Positions 24,726-33,279 of a stretch of DNA of 64,000 bases are shown in pieces. The translations under genes and the position numbers were made by a program. This stretch comes from Bacteroides acidifaciens (lineage in GTDB: Bacteria; Bacteroidota; Bacteroidia; Bacteroidales; Bacteroidaceae), in assembly GCF_903181435.1 (NCBI RefSeq), contig NZ_CAEUHO010000001.1, positions 310,001 to 374,000 of the forward strand, given 5' to 3'. Position 1 is the stretch's first letter. Each line of letters starts with the position of its first letter. A model generated the notes under the pieces. It saw only the letters and a program-made list of their open reading frames with translations. It made no database searches and had not been told where the DNA came from.

Positions 24726-26780
24726 TCATTTTTTATTCAGCCAGTCATAGAAGGTATATTGCGCCCGGATGCTTGGTGTGCCGGGTGTTCTTTTTTTGAA
24801 TATGTTTTGCAGTTGGTCGTCCACCCAGCAGGCTTTTTGGTTGTCGGCGAGTTGGATGTTGAGCATTTCTATCAGGCTGTCGCGCAGGTCGGGGGCGAGG
24901 ATGGGCGTGATGGCTTCGATGCGGCGGTAGAGGTTGCGGCGCATCCAGTCGGGTGAGCCCATGAATACTTTGGGGTTGCCGTCGTTACCGAAGTACCAGA
25001 TGCGAGCGTGCTCCAGGAAGCTGTCTACAATACGGGTGACACGGATGTTACGACTGTATGGCTGGCCGGGGATGAGGCAGCAGATGCCGCGGACGATGAG
25101 GTCGATTTGTACGCCGTGTTCGGATGCTTCGTAGAGGCGGTCTATCATGGTGGGGTCTTGAAGGGCGTTCATTTTGAGGATAATACGTCCTTGTTTGCCT
25201 TGGTCGGCGAGGGCTATTTCGCGGTCGATGAGGCGGTTCAGCTCTGGGATGAGGTTGAAGCGGGCGACAAGGAGGGTGGTGAACTTCGGGTCTTCCTTGC
25301 CTTGGAGCGTGCGGAAGAGGTTGTAGAGGTCGTTCACTATCTCCTTACGGCAAGTGAAGAGTCCGCAGTCGGCGTAGAGGGTGGCGGTCTTCTCGTTGAA
25401 GTTGCCGGTGCTGATGTAGGCATAGCTGGGGAGCTTTTCACCGTTCAGTCCGCGGCGGCGGATGAGGGCTACTTTGGCGTGCACTTTCAGTCCGGGGATA
25501 CTGTATATTATTTTGATGCCGGCGGCTTGCATCATTTCGGCGGTGGCGAGGTTGTTTTCTTCATCGAAACGGGCTTTCAGTTCTACGAATACGGTGACTT
25601 TCTTACCGTTTTGGGCGGCGGCTATCAAGGTGTTGATGACAACGGAGTTTTCGGCTACGCGGTATTGCGTCACCATGATTTCGCGGGTTTCCGGGTTGTG
25701 CACGGCTTCGTAGAGGAAGTGGATGAAGTGCTCGAAAGAGTGGTAGGGGTAGTAAAGCAGCAAGTCCTTCTGGGCGACGTAGTTGAAGATGGATTCCTTT
25801 TCGTCGAGGAAGGTGAGCTTCATCGGTTTCGGCTTTTCAATGCCGTGCAGGGATTTGTTCGGGTTGGGGAGATGGCGCAGGTCTTCCAGATTGAGGTGCT
25901 TGTCGCCTGGGACGAGCTCGTCACGCTGGATGCGGAAAGCGTCTACGAGGAAGTCCAGAAAGTCTTGTGGCATGGCACGGTCGTAGACAAAACGGCATAC
26001 GTCGCCTATCTTGCGTTTCTTTACTTTCTTTTTCAGTTGGGCTACGAGGTCGGCGCTGCTGGCGGTGTCGTCAATCAGAATGTCAGCGTCGCGGGAGATT
26101 TTGATGCAGTAGCTCGAGTCGATGTCGTAGCCGGGGAAGATGAGGTTGAGGTTCGCCTTGATGATGTCTTCGGTGAACATCAGATAGTGGTTCTTTTCGT
26201 GAGAAGGAAGCTCGATGAAGCGGGGCACTTTGGCATAGGGTTGCTTCATGACGAAGTAATAGGGGGTGTGCGGCTCGGTGTTTCTTAGATAGACACGGAT
26301 AGCAAGATAAAGACGGTTGTCTCGCAGGAAGGAGACGATTTTATCCTTAAACACAGGTACGGGCTGGAGATAAGGAAAGATTTCTTCTTTGAAAAAGTCC
26401 TTGATGAACTGCTGATGGAACGGTTCTACATGGCTGTCCTGATAAAATATGATGTGGTTCTTGCGCATGGCAGGCAGTATCTTCTGTTCGTAGATGCGCA
26501 CACGGTCATCTAGTTGCCGGTTGACTTCCCGGTTAATTTCCTCTACAAGTTCGCGGGCGGATTGTACGGTTTCTTCGTCACTTTCCGTAGCTCCCGAGGC
26601 GACAGCTTTATGGTCGGCTACACGGATTTTGTAAAATTCTTCGAGGTTGGAAGAGTAGATGGAAATAAAATTAATGCGCTCGTAGAGTGGGAGATGCTCG
26701 TCCAGAGCTTCCATCAATACGCGGTAGTTGAATGACAGCCAACTGATATCCCGCTTAAAATAATTATATTTGCTTTCCAT
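24726..26780 (-). CDS. ppk1: Polyphosphate kinase 1
   Basis: 684 residues, typical for PPK1. The autophosphorylated histidine is H434 in LKVHAKVALI; the second active-site histidine lies in FLEHARIWYFG. The N-terminal domain (RDISWLSFNYRVL) and the PLD-like C-terminal halves are complete. The enzyme moves the gamma phosphate of ATP onto polyphosphate chains, reversibly. It precedes the phosphate transporter in the same direction, so uptake and storage of phosphate are encoded together. Confidence 0.97.
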   Translation of the reverse strand: MESKYNYFKRDISWLSFNYRVLMEALDEHLPLYERINFISIYSSNLEEFYKIRVADHKAVASGATESDEETVQSARELVEEINREVNRQLDDRVRIYEQKILPAMRKNHIIFYQDSHVEPFHQQFIKDFFKEEIFPYLQPVPVFKDKIVSFLRDNRLYLAIRVYLRNTEPHTPYYFVMKQPYAKVPRFIELPSHEKNHYLMFTEDIIKANLNLIFPGYDIDSSYCIKISRDADILIDDTASSADLVAQLKKKVKKRKIGDVCRFVYDRAMPQDFLDFLVDAFRIQRDELVPGDKHLNLEDLRHLPNPNKSLHGIEKPKPMKLTFLDEKESIFNYVAQKDLLLYYPYHSFEHFIHFLYEAVHNPETREIMVTQYRVAENSVVINTLIAAAQNGKKVTVFVELKARFDEENNLATAEMMQAAGIKIIYSIPGLKVHAKVALIRRRGLNGEKLPSYAYISTGNFNEKTATLYADCGLFTCRKEIVNDLYNLFRTLQGKEDPKFTTLLVARFNLIPELNRLIDREIALADQGKQGRIILKMNALQDPTMIDRLYEASEHGVQIDLIVRGICCLIPGQPYSRNIRVTRIVDSFLEHARIWYFGNDGNPKVFMGSPDWMRRNLYRRIEAITPILAPDLRDSLIEMLNIQLADNQKACWVDDQLQNIFKKRTPGTPSIRAQYTFYDWLNKK

Positions 26781-26806
26781 GTGCTTTAAGATTTTTCCAA
26801 ATATAG

Positions 26807-26814
26807 TATCTTTG
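26807..26814 (+). promoter_or_regulatory. -7 element for the phosphodiesterase gene
   Basis: TATCTTTG on the plus strand, 21 bases before the coding start at 26836, divergent from ppk1. A clear TTTG -33 element is not seen. Confidence 0.5.
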
Positions 26815-26835
26815 TGGGATTAAACAAAGAATTTT

Positions 26836-27330
26836 ATGACAAGAATTGGATTATTATCAGATACTCACGCTTACTGGGACGAGAAATACTTGGAATATTT
26901 CGAGCCGTGTGACGAGATTTGGCATGCCGGAGACATTGGCTCAGTGGAAGTTGCGGAGAAGTTGACGGCGTTTCGCCCGTTCCGTGCCGTCTATGGAAAT
27001 ATTGACGGGCAGGAAATCAGGAAACTGTTTCCGCAGGTCAACCGCTTTACGGTGGATGGTGCGGAAGTACTGATAAAGCATATCGGCGGTTATCCGGGGA
27101 AGTATGACCCTTCGATTATCGGCAGCCTGATGGCTCGTCCGCCAAAACTTTTTATCAGCGGACACTCGCATATATTAAAGGTGAAGTATGACAAAACACT
27201 GGATATGCTGCACATCAATCCGGGAGCGGCAGGGATGTCCGGTTTCCATAAGGTGCGGACGTTGGTACGTTTTGTTATCGACCAGGGGGCGTTCAGCGAC
27301 TTGGAAGTAATCGAACTGGCAGATAAATAA
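26836..27330 (+). CDS. YfcE/MJ0936 family metallophosphoesterase
   Basis: 164 residues forming a complete small calcineurin-like phosphoesterase. Metal ligands appear in order: D8-x-H10 (SDTHAYWD), the HAGDIGS block near 37, GNID near 60, and the SGHSH plus final NPGA motifs near 110-135. Members cleave phosphodiesters such as model substrates or cyclic nucleotides, with metal-dependent activity. The physiological substrate is unknown. It is divergent from ppk1. Confidence 0.92.
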   Translation: MTRIGLLSDTHAYWDEKYLEYFEPCDEIWHAGDIGSVEVAEKLTAFRPFRAVYGNIDGQEIRKLFPQVNRFTVDGAEVLIKHIGGYPGKYDPSIIGSLMARPPKLFISGHSHILKVKYDKTLDMLHINPGAAGMSGFHKVRTLVRFVIDQGAFSDLEVIELADK

Positions 27331-27457
27331 TGCTTCATCATATGAGCTGCAAGCAAGAATTGGCATAGCGGAACATTGAAATAATGACACATTATTTTTG
27401 CCATTTCAGAATTCTTTCCGACCTTTGCACACAGTTAATGAATTAACTTAGACGAAC

Positions 27458-28327
27458 ATGAAAGGAATTATTCTTGCCGGAGGGAGTGCTACACGCCTTT
27501 ATCCGCTTTCCAAAGCGATTTCCAAACAGATTATGCCTGTGTATGACAAGCCGATGATTTACTATCCGCTGTCCACACTGATGTTGGCGGGCATACGCGA
27601 GGTACTGGTTATCTCTACTCCACGTGACTTGCCGATGTTCCGCGACTTGCTGGGGACGGGTGAGGAATTGGGAATGTCCTTTTCCTATAAGATTCAGGAG
27701 CAACCCAACGGACTGGCACAGGCTTTCGTCTTGGGAGCCGACTTTCTGAACGGCGAACCGGGTTGTCTGATTCTTGGCGATAATATGTTCTACGGACAAG
27801 GATTCTCCGCCATGCTTCGCCGGGCGGCAAGTATGGAGAAAGGAGCCTGCATCTTCGGCTATTACGTGAAAGACCCGCGTGCCTATGGGGTGGTGGAATT
27901 TGACGAACAGGGGAATGTGATTTCCTTGGAAGAAAAGCCGAAAATTCCGAAAAGCCATTATGCCGTACCCGGACTCTACTTTTATGATGCCAGCGTGACT
28001 GAAAAAGCGGCGGCTCTTCGCCCTTCGGCTCGTGGAGAATATGAAATAACGGATTTGAACCGCCTTTATCTGGAAGAAGGTACGTTGAAAGTCGAGCTGT
28101 TCGGACGCGGATTCGCTTGGCTGGATACGGGAAATTGCGACAGTCTGCTCGAAGCTTCCAACTTTGTGGCTACCATTCAGAACCGTCAGGGATTCTACGT
28201 CAGTTGCATTGAAGAAATAGCTTGGCGTCAAGGATGGATTCCGACTGAGCAACTGCTTCTGTTGGGACAACGGCTCGAAAAGACCGAGTATGGCAAGTAT
28301 CTCATCGAACTGGCAAAACAATCCTAA
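27458..28327 (+). CDS. rfbA: Glucose-1-phosphate thymidylyltransferase
   Basis: 289 residues. The nucleotidyltransferase signature [18 protein letters not shown] lies at the N-terminus, the KPMIYYPL block near 28-37, and the EEKP sugar-binding motif near 164. It joins glucose-1-phosphate and dTTP to dTDP-glucose, the first step to dTDP-rhamnose and related sugars of surface glycans. The next gene, 21 bases on, codes for the second enzyme (RfbB). rfbC and rfbD do not follow here. Confidence 0.97.
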   Translation: MKGIILAGGSATRLYPLSKAISKQIMPVYDKPMIYYPLSTLMLAGIREVLVISTPRDLPMFRDLLGTGEELGMSFSYKIQEQPNGLAQAFVLGADFLNGEPGCLILGDNMFYGQGFSAMLRRAASMEKGACIFGYYVKDPRAYGVVEFDEQGNVISLEEKPKIPKSHYAVPGLYFYDASVTEKAAALRPSARGEYEITDLNRLYLEEGTLKVELFGRGFAWLDTGNCDSLLEASNFVATIQNRQGFYVSCIEEIAWRQGWIPTEQLLLLGQRLEKTEYGKYLIELAKQS

Positions 28328-28348
28328 AATCAATATAATAAATAAAAT

Positions 28349-29488
28349 ATGAAAACTTATCTAGTGACCGGTGCCGCAGGTTTTATCGGTGCGAATTACG
28401 TCAAGTACATCTTGGCCAAATACAGCGATGTCAAAGTCGTGATACTGGACGCTCTGACGTATGCAGGTAACTTGGGAACGATTGCCAAAGACATTGACAA
28501 CGAACGCTGTTTCTTTATCAAGGGAGATATTTGTAACCGCGATGTCGTAGACGGTCTTTTTGCTGAGTACCGCTTTGACTATGTAGTGAATTTTGCTGCC
28601 GAAAGTCACGTGGACCGCAGCATCGAAAATCCGCAACTGTTTCTGATTACGAATATCCTCGGAACACAGAACTTGCTGGACTGTGCACGTCGTGCATGGG
28701 TGATGGGTAAAGACGAACAGGGTTATCCGACTTGGAGAAAGGGTGTGCGCTATCATCAGGTGTCTACCGACGAAGTGTATGGCTCGCTCGGAGCCGAAGG
28801 TTATTTCACCGAAACGACCCCGCTTTGTCCTCACAGCCCGTACAGCGCTTCCAAAACGAGTGCGGATATGTTCGTAATGGCTTATCATGATACGTATAAA
28901 ATGCCGGTTACGATTACCCGTTGCTCTAATAACTACGGTCCGTATCATTTTCCGGAGAAACTGATTCCATTGATTATCAAGAATATCCTTGAAGGAAAGC
29001 GTCTGCCCGTCTACGGTAACGGCAGCAACGTGCGCGACTGGCTTTACGTGGAAGACCACTGCAAGGCTATCGACCTCGTTGTGCGCGAAGGCAAGGAAGG
29101 CGAAGTATATAACGTAGGCGGACACAACGAGAAGACCAACCTCGAAATCGTGAAGTTGATTATCGCCACCATTCACCGTCTGATGGCAGATAACCTCGAA
29201 TATCGCAAGATGCTCAAGAAGAAAGTGAAGGATGCCAACGGCGAAATATCTATCGACTGGATTAACGAAGACCTGATTACTTTCGTCAAAGACCGTTTGG
29301 GACACGACCAGCGTTACGCCATCGACCCGACGAAGATTACAAATGCCTTAGGCTGGTATCCGGAAACGAAATTCGAAGTCGGAATCGTCAAGACTATAGA
29401 ATGGTACTTGGAAAACCAGGCTTGGGTGGAAGAAGTTACCAGTGGTGATTATCAAGGTTATTACGAGAAGATGTACGGGAAAAATTAA
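28349..29488 (+). CDS. rfbB: dTDP-glucose 4,6-dehydratase
   Basis: 379 residues, an extended SDR enzyme. The NAD-binding motif is GAAGFIGANY at 8-17, the active site has STDEVYGSL and YSASK. A lysine-rich insertion near residues 285-320 (KMLKKKVKDANGEIS) is longer than in E. coli RfbB and is typical of the Bacteroides form. It makes dTDP-4-keto-6-deoxyglucose, the branch point for rhamnose and other deoxy sugars. It is paired with rfbA. Confidence 0.96.
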   Translation: MKTYLVTGAAGFIGANYVKYILAKYSDVKVVILDALTYAGNLGTIAKDIDNERCFFIKGDICNRDVVDGLFAEYRFDYVVNFAAESHVDRSIENPQLFLITNILGTQNLLDCARRAWVMGKDEQGYPTWRKGVRYHQVSTDEVYGSLGAEGYFTETTPLCPHSPYSASKTSADMFVMAYHDTYKMPVTITRCSNNYGPYHFPEKLIPLIIKNILEGKRLPVYGNGSNVRDWLYVEDHCKAIDLVVREGKEGEVYNVGGHNEKTNLEIVKLIIATIHRLMADNLEYRKMLKKKVKDANGEISIDWINEDLITFVKDRLGHDQRYAIDPTKITNALGWYPETKFEVGIVKTIEWYLENQAWVEEVTSGDYQGYYEKMYGKN

Positions 29489-29507
29489 AAATGTTATTAA
29501 ATTAGAA

Positions 29508-29560
29508 ATTGAGAATTAAAAAATAATACTATTGTAGTGCATTCATTTCTCAATTTTAAC
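29508..29560. terminator. Weak convergent terminator between rfbB and menA
   Basis: An imperfect, AT-rich inverted repeat (AAATTGAGAA around 29510-29520 with TTCTCAATTT around 29546-29556) lies between the converging rfbB and menA. The arms look like the TTGAGAATT-type spacer sequence found elsewhere in the window. It may act in both directions, but no strong T-run is present. Confidence 0.45.
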
Positions 29561-29562
29561 TC

Positions 29563-30480
29563 TCAATTTAACAACATTCCGATTGATAAAAGAATTCCCA
29601 TAAGCAGCATATTACGCGAAGTCTCGCCTAATATGCTGTTTAATTTTTTACCACTATATATCTTTACCATCCGTTTCCAGGTAAGTATGTGTGGGATTAG
29701 GTAGAGCTGCGGAAGCAGGGCGGCGTAGATGTGTCCCTCAAAAAGAAAGTACAGGCAGAGAAGGGAAGCTGCCATCCCCAGTGACAAATAAAAGTAGCGT
29801 CCGAACTTCTCGCCGAAGCGGACGATAACCGTCCGTTTTCCACTGCGTGCGTCCGCTTCGCGGTCGCGATAGTTGTTCACTACCAATAGGGTGTCGATAA
29901 GTAGTCCGCAGACAAGGGAAGCGATGGTGACGTCCGGTGTCCATGTCAATGCTTGCACGTAGTAAGTACCGCCTACGGGAACGAATCCGAAAAAGATGAT
30001 AACCAGCACATCTCCCCAGCCATTGTAGGAGAGGGGATAGGGACCTGTGGTGTAAAGGAAGGCGAACAGTACGCAAAGTATCCCTACAATAATCAGCTCC
30101 CACCCTGCAAAGAAAAGCAGTGTGCAACCGATAAGACAAGCAAGGGCGACAGTCACAATAATTCCTATTTTCATCGCCTGCGGAGAAATCCATCCTTGCG
30201 CGCAGGCACGTTCAGGGCCTAAACGGTCTTCGCGGTCGGTTCCTTTGAGGAAGTCGAAAAGGTCATTGATGAAATTGGCGGCAATCTGCATCAAACCCGC
30301 AAACAGGCAGCAGACAAGTGCGGGTAACCAATGAAAATGTCCGTCCATCGTGGCAAGTGCCGTACCTATCAAGACGGGGGTAATGGCTCCTGTGAGTGTC
30401 TTGGGACGTGCTGCTAATATCCATGCTTGCAATGAGTTACGCTTTACTGCCTTCATGCTGTTGCGTTCTGCTTCTTCCAT
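29563..30480 (-). CDS. menA: 1,4-dihydroxy-2-naphthoate polyprenyltransferase
   Basis: About 305 residues from the Met at 30480; the frame stays open 37 codons further upstream, but that part is hydrophilic and unlike the family. Another possible Met is at 30456. The prenyl-diphosphate motif NDLFDFLKGTD (two Asp) and the second Asp motif NNYRDREAD are visible, with about eight membrane helices. It attaches the polyprenyl chain to DHNA to make demethylmenaquinone, the quinone of anaerobic respiration. The rest of the men genes are not nearby. Confidence 0.93.
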   Translation of the reverse strand: MEEAERNSMKAVKRNSLQAWILAARPKTLTGAITPVLIGTALATMDGHFHWLPALVCCLFAGLMQIAANFINDLFDFLKGTDREDRLGPERACAQGWISPQAMKIGIIVTVALACLIGCTLLFFAGWELIIVGILCVLFAFLYTTGPYPLSYNGWGDVLVIIFFGFVPVGGTYYVQALTWTPDVTIASLVCGLLIDTLLVVNNYRDREADARSGKRTVIVRFGEKFGRYFYLSLGMAASLLCLYFLFEGHIYAALLPQLYLIPHILTWKRMVKIYSGKKLNSILGETSRNMLLMGILLSIGMLLN

Positions 30481-30575
30481 GCTGTTATCTTCTTGTTGTT
30501 TCCGTACTTTTATATTCCATAAGGAGTTTTGACGGACAAAGATAACACTATTTGGGAAATAATTCTCTATTACTT

Positions 30576-31286
30576 TTACCTCACATCCCAATCGAAAGAA
30601 TACACAACGTCATTCACGGGAATGAAGACGGTCATGATGGTTCCTTTTTTTTGTTTGATATTCATATAGCCTACGATACATTCACCCGGATGAATGGTGT
30701 TCATTTTCAGATATCCTTGCTCCTTCACTTCTCTTTCGTTTTTCATCATGTTTCCTAACGTCTGCATCTGATTGGATGCTGCCATATTGGCTTGAAATGC
30801 TGCATTTGCATTATAATGTTGAGTGACTGTGGTGTATGGAAGACCATTTGGTGAATAAGTGGTAGAGTAGGAAGTGGAATATCCTGCCATTCCTGCACTA
30901 AGTCCGGTAGAAAATCCATATAAAGCCATGGCCCATGTTTGTGACCGCCTAACCTTTCTCTGAAACATTTCGTTCGTATATACTTGAAGTTGTAGTGTGT
31001 CTCCTATTTTTGTCGCTAAAGATGCTGAGACCTTTGTTGGGTCAAACAGTAAGGAGGTGTCACTATGATTATAGATGTAAATATGTATCTGATATTGTTT
31101 CCCGTAGTCTCTGATTTTGTAACATGTGGTTCCTACAGTGATATTTTCAATATCCCTATAGAGCCATAATACTCCATCGTTGTATTCTGTTGTTATAGTA
31201 GTGTCGTTCTCAACTTGGTCAATAGCTTGTGAATGGCAAGCTATTGACCATAAAAGCAATAATAGAATGAAATTGGCTTTCTTCAT
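30576..31286 (-). CDS. Secreted hypothetical protein, 236 aa
   Basis: The start is chosen at the Met followed by KKANFILLLLL, giving a signal peptide that ends near ACHSQA; the frame is open further upstream without a credible leader. The mature part is beta-rich, with a central hydrophobic, Gly/Tyr-rich segment (ALYGFSTGLSAGMAGYSTSYS) and a hydrophilic end. No family is recognised. It stands 95 bases upstream of menA and 22 bases after another secreted protein of unknown function, so the two may form a pair. Confidence 0.75.
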   Translation of the reverse strand: MKKANFILLLLLWSIACHSQAIDQVENDTTITTEYNDGVLWLYRDIENITVGTTCYKIRDYGKQYQIHIYIYNHSDTSLLFDPTKVSASLATKIGDTLQLQVYTNEMFQRKVRRSQTWAMALYGFSTGLSAGMAGYSTSYSTTYSPNGLPYTTVTQHYNANAAFQANMAASNQMQTLGNMMKNEREVKEQGYLKMNTIHPGECIVGYMNIKQKKGTIMTVFIPVNDVVYSFDWDVR

Positions 31287-31308
31287 ATTTCTGTTTTTGG
31301 GATGATGG

Positions 31309-32043
31309 TTACAGGTCTTCTCCATTTGAATGATTATACTCGTTGTCATAAAACATTTTAATGTTATATTTCCCATAGTTTTGCCTGTCAATCATAAACC
31401 ATACTGATTTTTGGAAAATTGACTCCATTATTTCTGTTGTAAGTTGTTCTTTTTCATTCTCTGTAAGATTCTTGATTTTCTCTATAGGATATTTTGAAAG
31501 GAGCATGGTTATACTATATTTTTGTACTTTTATTTGATCTGTGTCATCAGGCATAATCTTTACTATGTGTCTAAGACTATCTGGTAAAATATTAGCTTTA
31601 GACTCTATAATAGTAGGTAGTTGATAAAACGCAGCCTGATATCGTTTCTTATGAAGGAGCATTTGAACTTCTATGTTTTCCTCTTCCGCTAACGTATAAT
31701 CTTGCCCCATAGATGTATATTTCTTATTATTCTTAAATTGTTGGCAGAGATTGTTGAATCTTATTTTAATATTGGTTTCATCTGTGTCATTAACATCAAT
31801 TACTGCAATTCGCCATACCTTATTATTATTGGTTACTATGCTCAAATACACCTGTCTGCCATTAAATTCTCCTTCCAAACAATCCAATGTACTATTGTAT
31901 CGATATCCTTTAGCTTTCAGTTTCTGTATCATTTCCGATTTGCTGCCATCAACAGGGATACCAAGAAATCGTGTTATGTCTTTTTGTGCATATAAAATAG
32001 TAGAAATAGTGAGTAGCATCACAATTGATAAAATCTTGTTCAT
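31309..32043 (-). CDS. Secreted hypothetical protein, 244 aa
   Basis: Started at the Met of MNKILSIVM, which begins a good signal peptide (about 1-19). The mature protein is hydrophilic, rich in Asn, Lys and Ile, more AT-rich than its neighbours. The segment RFLGIPVDGSKSEMIQKLKAKGY resembles a repeated helix-strand unit seen in small periplasmic Bacteroides proteins, but I can name no family. It is followed by the other secreted protein gene in the same direction. A long palindrome lies just upstream of its start. Confidence 0.7.
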   Translation of the reverse strand: MNKILSIVMLLTISTILYAQKDITRFLGIPVDGSKSEMIQKLKAKGYRYNSTLDCLEGEFNGRQVYLSIVTNNNKVWRIAVIDVNDTDETNIKIRFNNLCQQFKNNKKYTSMGQDYTLAEEENIEVQMLLHKKRYQAAFYQLPTIIESKANILPDSLRHIVKIMPDDTDQIKVQKYSITMLLSKYPIEKIKNLTENEKEQLTTEIMESIFQKSVWFMIDRQNYGKYNIKMFYDNEYNHSNGEDL

Positions 32044-32091
32044 TGTTATTTCTTGTTTATTAAGAAAGGCGTGCAACCATTCATAACTTGC

Positions 32092-32217
32092 CTTCATTTT
32101 GGTTACCGCCAAGTGACCACATCTCGTAACAAGTACAGAATGGTCCACGCCTTATGGGCGTGAACCTTCAGTCGACTTGTCCTCACGAGATGAATGTTTG
32201 GCGGTATTCAAATGAAG
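32092..32217. repeat. 126-bp imperfect palindrome
   Basis: Matching arms are CTTCATTTTGGTTACCGCCAA-like at 32092-32112 with 32198-32217, CATCTCGT (32120-32127) with ACGAGATG (32185-32192), ACAAGT (32129-32134) with ACTTGT (32175-32180) and CACGCC (32146-32151) with GGCGTG (32157-32162). All pairs share one centre near 32154-32156. The transcribed form would be a long stem with internal bulges. Confidence 0.8.
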
Positions 32218-32282
32218 GAGAACAAGAGCTAAAAGCTCAATTCAATATTTTCAAGTATGAACAGGAACGCTTTCCGTGATTA

Positions 32283-32453
32283 TTACTTATTGTTTAATTC
32301 ATTCTGTGGAAATCCTTTTGCAAAATTTGCAAATGCTTCCCAAATGTCTGTTTCCTGTTTATTCAATTCATTCGCATACTGTTTTAAAGGGTTAATATTT
32401 CCGTTTCCGGCACAAAGATATTGAAAATGCTGAATCTGTCTCATATTCAGCAT
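32283..32453 (-). CDS. Small hypothetical protein, 56 aa
   Basis: The frame is open to 32522, but the Met at 32453 starts the part that looks like a protein: MLNMRQIQHFQYLC, then a helical, Asn/Gln/Glu-rich segment ending FPQNELNNK. A further Met lies three codons on. It has no signal peptide or membrane segment. It is flanked by two long palindromes in an AT-rich patch, and I cannot name a family. Such short frames can be chance; the amphipathic pattern gives some support. Confidence 0.45.
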   Translation of the reverse strand: MLNMRQIQHFQYLCAGNGNINPLKQYANELNKQETDIWEAFANFAKGFPQNELNNK

Positions 32454-32544
32454 TGATAAATTGAATTGATGTGTTATAAAACAGAGTTTTGTCAACTTAT
32501 ACGGTGTTGTAGTTGCGGGCAAGAGTATTAATAGATGAGTGTTT

Positions 32545-32796
32545 GTCTATTAATAGAAAACTTCATCTATATTAATAGTAAACTTCTTCTCTCCTACTTC
32601 TAAAGTTCCGGTTAATTCATCATAAACTCTAAATGCAAGTTTTGTTTTTATAAACGAAGCTTGCAATTATATAAACGAAGCTTGCATTTTTATAATCAAA
32701 GCTTGCGTTTATAGTTTGTGATGAATGGAAGATAAGTTTTCTATCTGATGAGATGAAGTTTATAATTAATGAAACGGAAGTTTTCTAGTAATAGAC
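32545..32796. repeat. 252-bp imperfect palindrome with coding-like arms
   Basis: The outer 20 bases at 32545-32564 match the reverse complement of 32777-32796 with one mismatch, and the similarity continues inward through most of both arms. Each arm, read toward the outside, gives a related short frame: KLAFRVYDELTG...NIDEVFY-stop on the minus strand and KLAFIVCDEWK...ETEVF-stop on the plus strand. This suggests two inverted copies of one small coding module. Confidence 0.7.
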
Positions 32797-32909
32797 TGGA
32801 AGAGAAGTAGCGCTTCCTGTGAGAATCGGTAGTAGCGGACTGATTGAGAAGAAACGTACGAAAGTAACAGATATGCATAATCCGTCACCCGGTATAATCT
32901 TTTATTCAT

Positions 32910-32943
32910 TTTGTCAGATATCAAATTAAAACACTTATCTTTG
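32910..32943 (+). promoter_or_regulatory. Promoter of the Rpn-tail gene
   Basis: TTTG at 32910-32913 and TATCTTTG at 32936-32943, 22 bases apart, match the Bacteroides consensus within the allowed range. The coding start follows at 32971. Confidence 0.65.
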
Positions 32944-32970
32944 TTCCCTAATCATTAAAACCTCACATTT

Positions 32971-33225
32971 ATGCCAGTAAATGAATGGAAAGAACAATAT
33001 AAGTTGAGAGAATATGAAGACAGCGTGAAAGCATACCGGGATATCGTGAATGCTGTGAATACGGCACGGAAAGAAGGACATGAAGAAGGACTGGAAGAAG
33101 GACTGGAAAAAGGTCGTGAAGAAGAAAAAATGGAAATAGTCAGGAAGATGAAGTCGGATGGATTGTCTGATGACGTGATTGCCAAATACACAGGGCTTCC
33201 AATTGAGGAAATAGAGAGAATCTGA
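32971..33225 (+). CDS. Orphan C-terminal domain of an Rpn/PD-(D/E)XK nuclease, 84 aa
   Basis: The protein corresponds to the end of Rpn-type recombination-promoting nucleases: a helix (YEDSVKAYRDIVNAVNTA), a repetitive EGxEEGLEEG coiled-coil-like stretch (about 37-52), then SDGLSDDVIAKYTGLPIEEIERI. The nuclease domain is absent, although the gene has its own promoter and start. In E. coli, short proteins made from the 3' part of rpn genes block the full enzyme; this could be such a small regulator, or simply a remnant. A full-length Rpn gene is not in this window. Confidence 0.7.
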   Translation: MPVNEWKEQYKLREYEDSVKAYRDIVNAVNTARKEGHEEGLEEGLEKGREEEKMEIVRKMKSDGLSDDVIAKYTGLPIEEIERI

Positions 33226-33279
33226 AAAGAAATATGAACTTATTGGTTACGTTTAATCATCTGCATTTATAAACGAGAA

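Larger units (their letters stand above)
32523..32970. other. AT-rich gene-free spacer with palindrome and promoter
   Basis: No intact gene is present. The stretch is filled by the 252-bp palindrome at 32545-32796 with three copies of an AAGCTTGC-containing unit at its centre (about 32644-32707), followed by the promoter of the Rpn-tail gene at 32910-32943. Confidence 0.6.

Noticed and set aside
25008..26288. Plus-strand frame of about 426 codons
   Set aside because: Opposite ppk1, with Val/Gly/Glu excess typical of an antisense mirror.
27443..28333. Long minus-strand frame (about 296 codons)
   Set aside because: It lies opposite rfbA, which has all family motifs; the mirror frame has no protein-like pattern.
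32641..32707. CRISPR-like array (three AAGCTTGC units)
   Set aside because: Units are short, the spacers are not unique and no cas gene is present; they are the centre of the palindrome.
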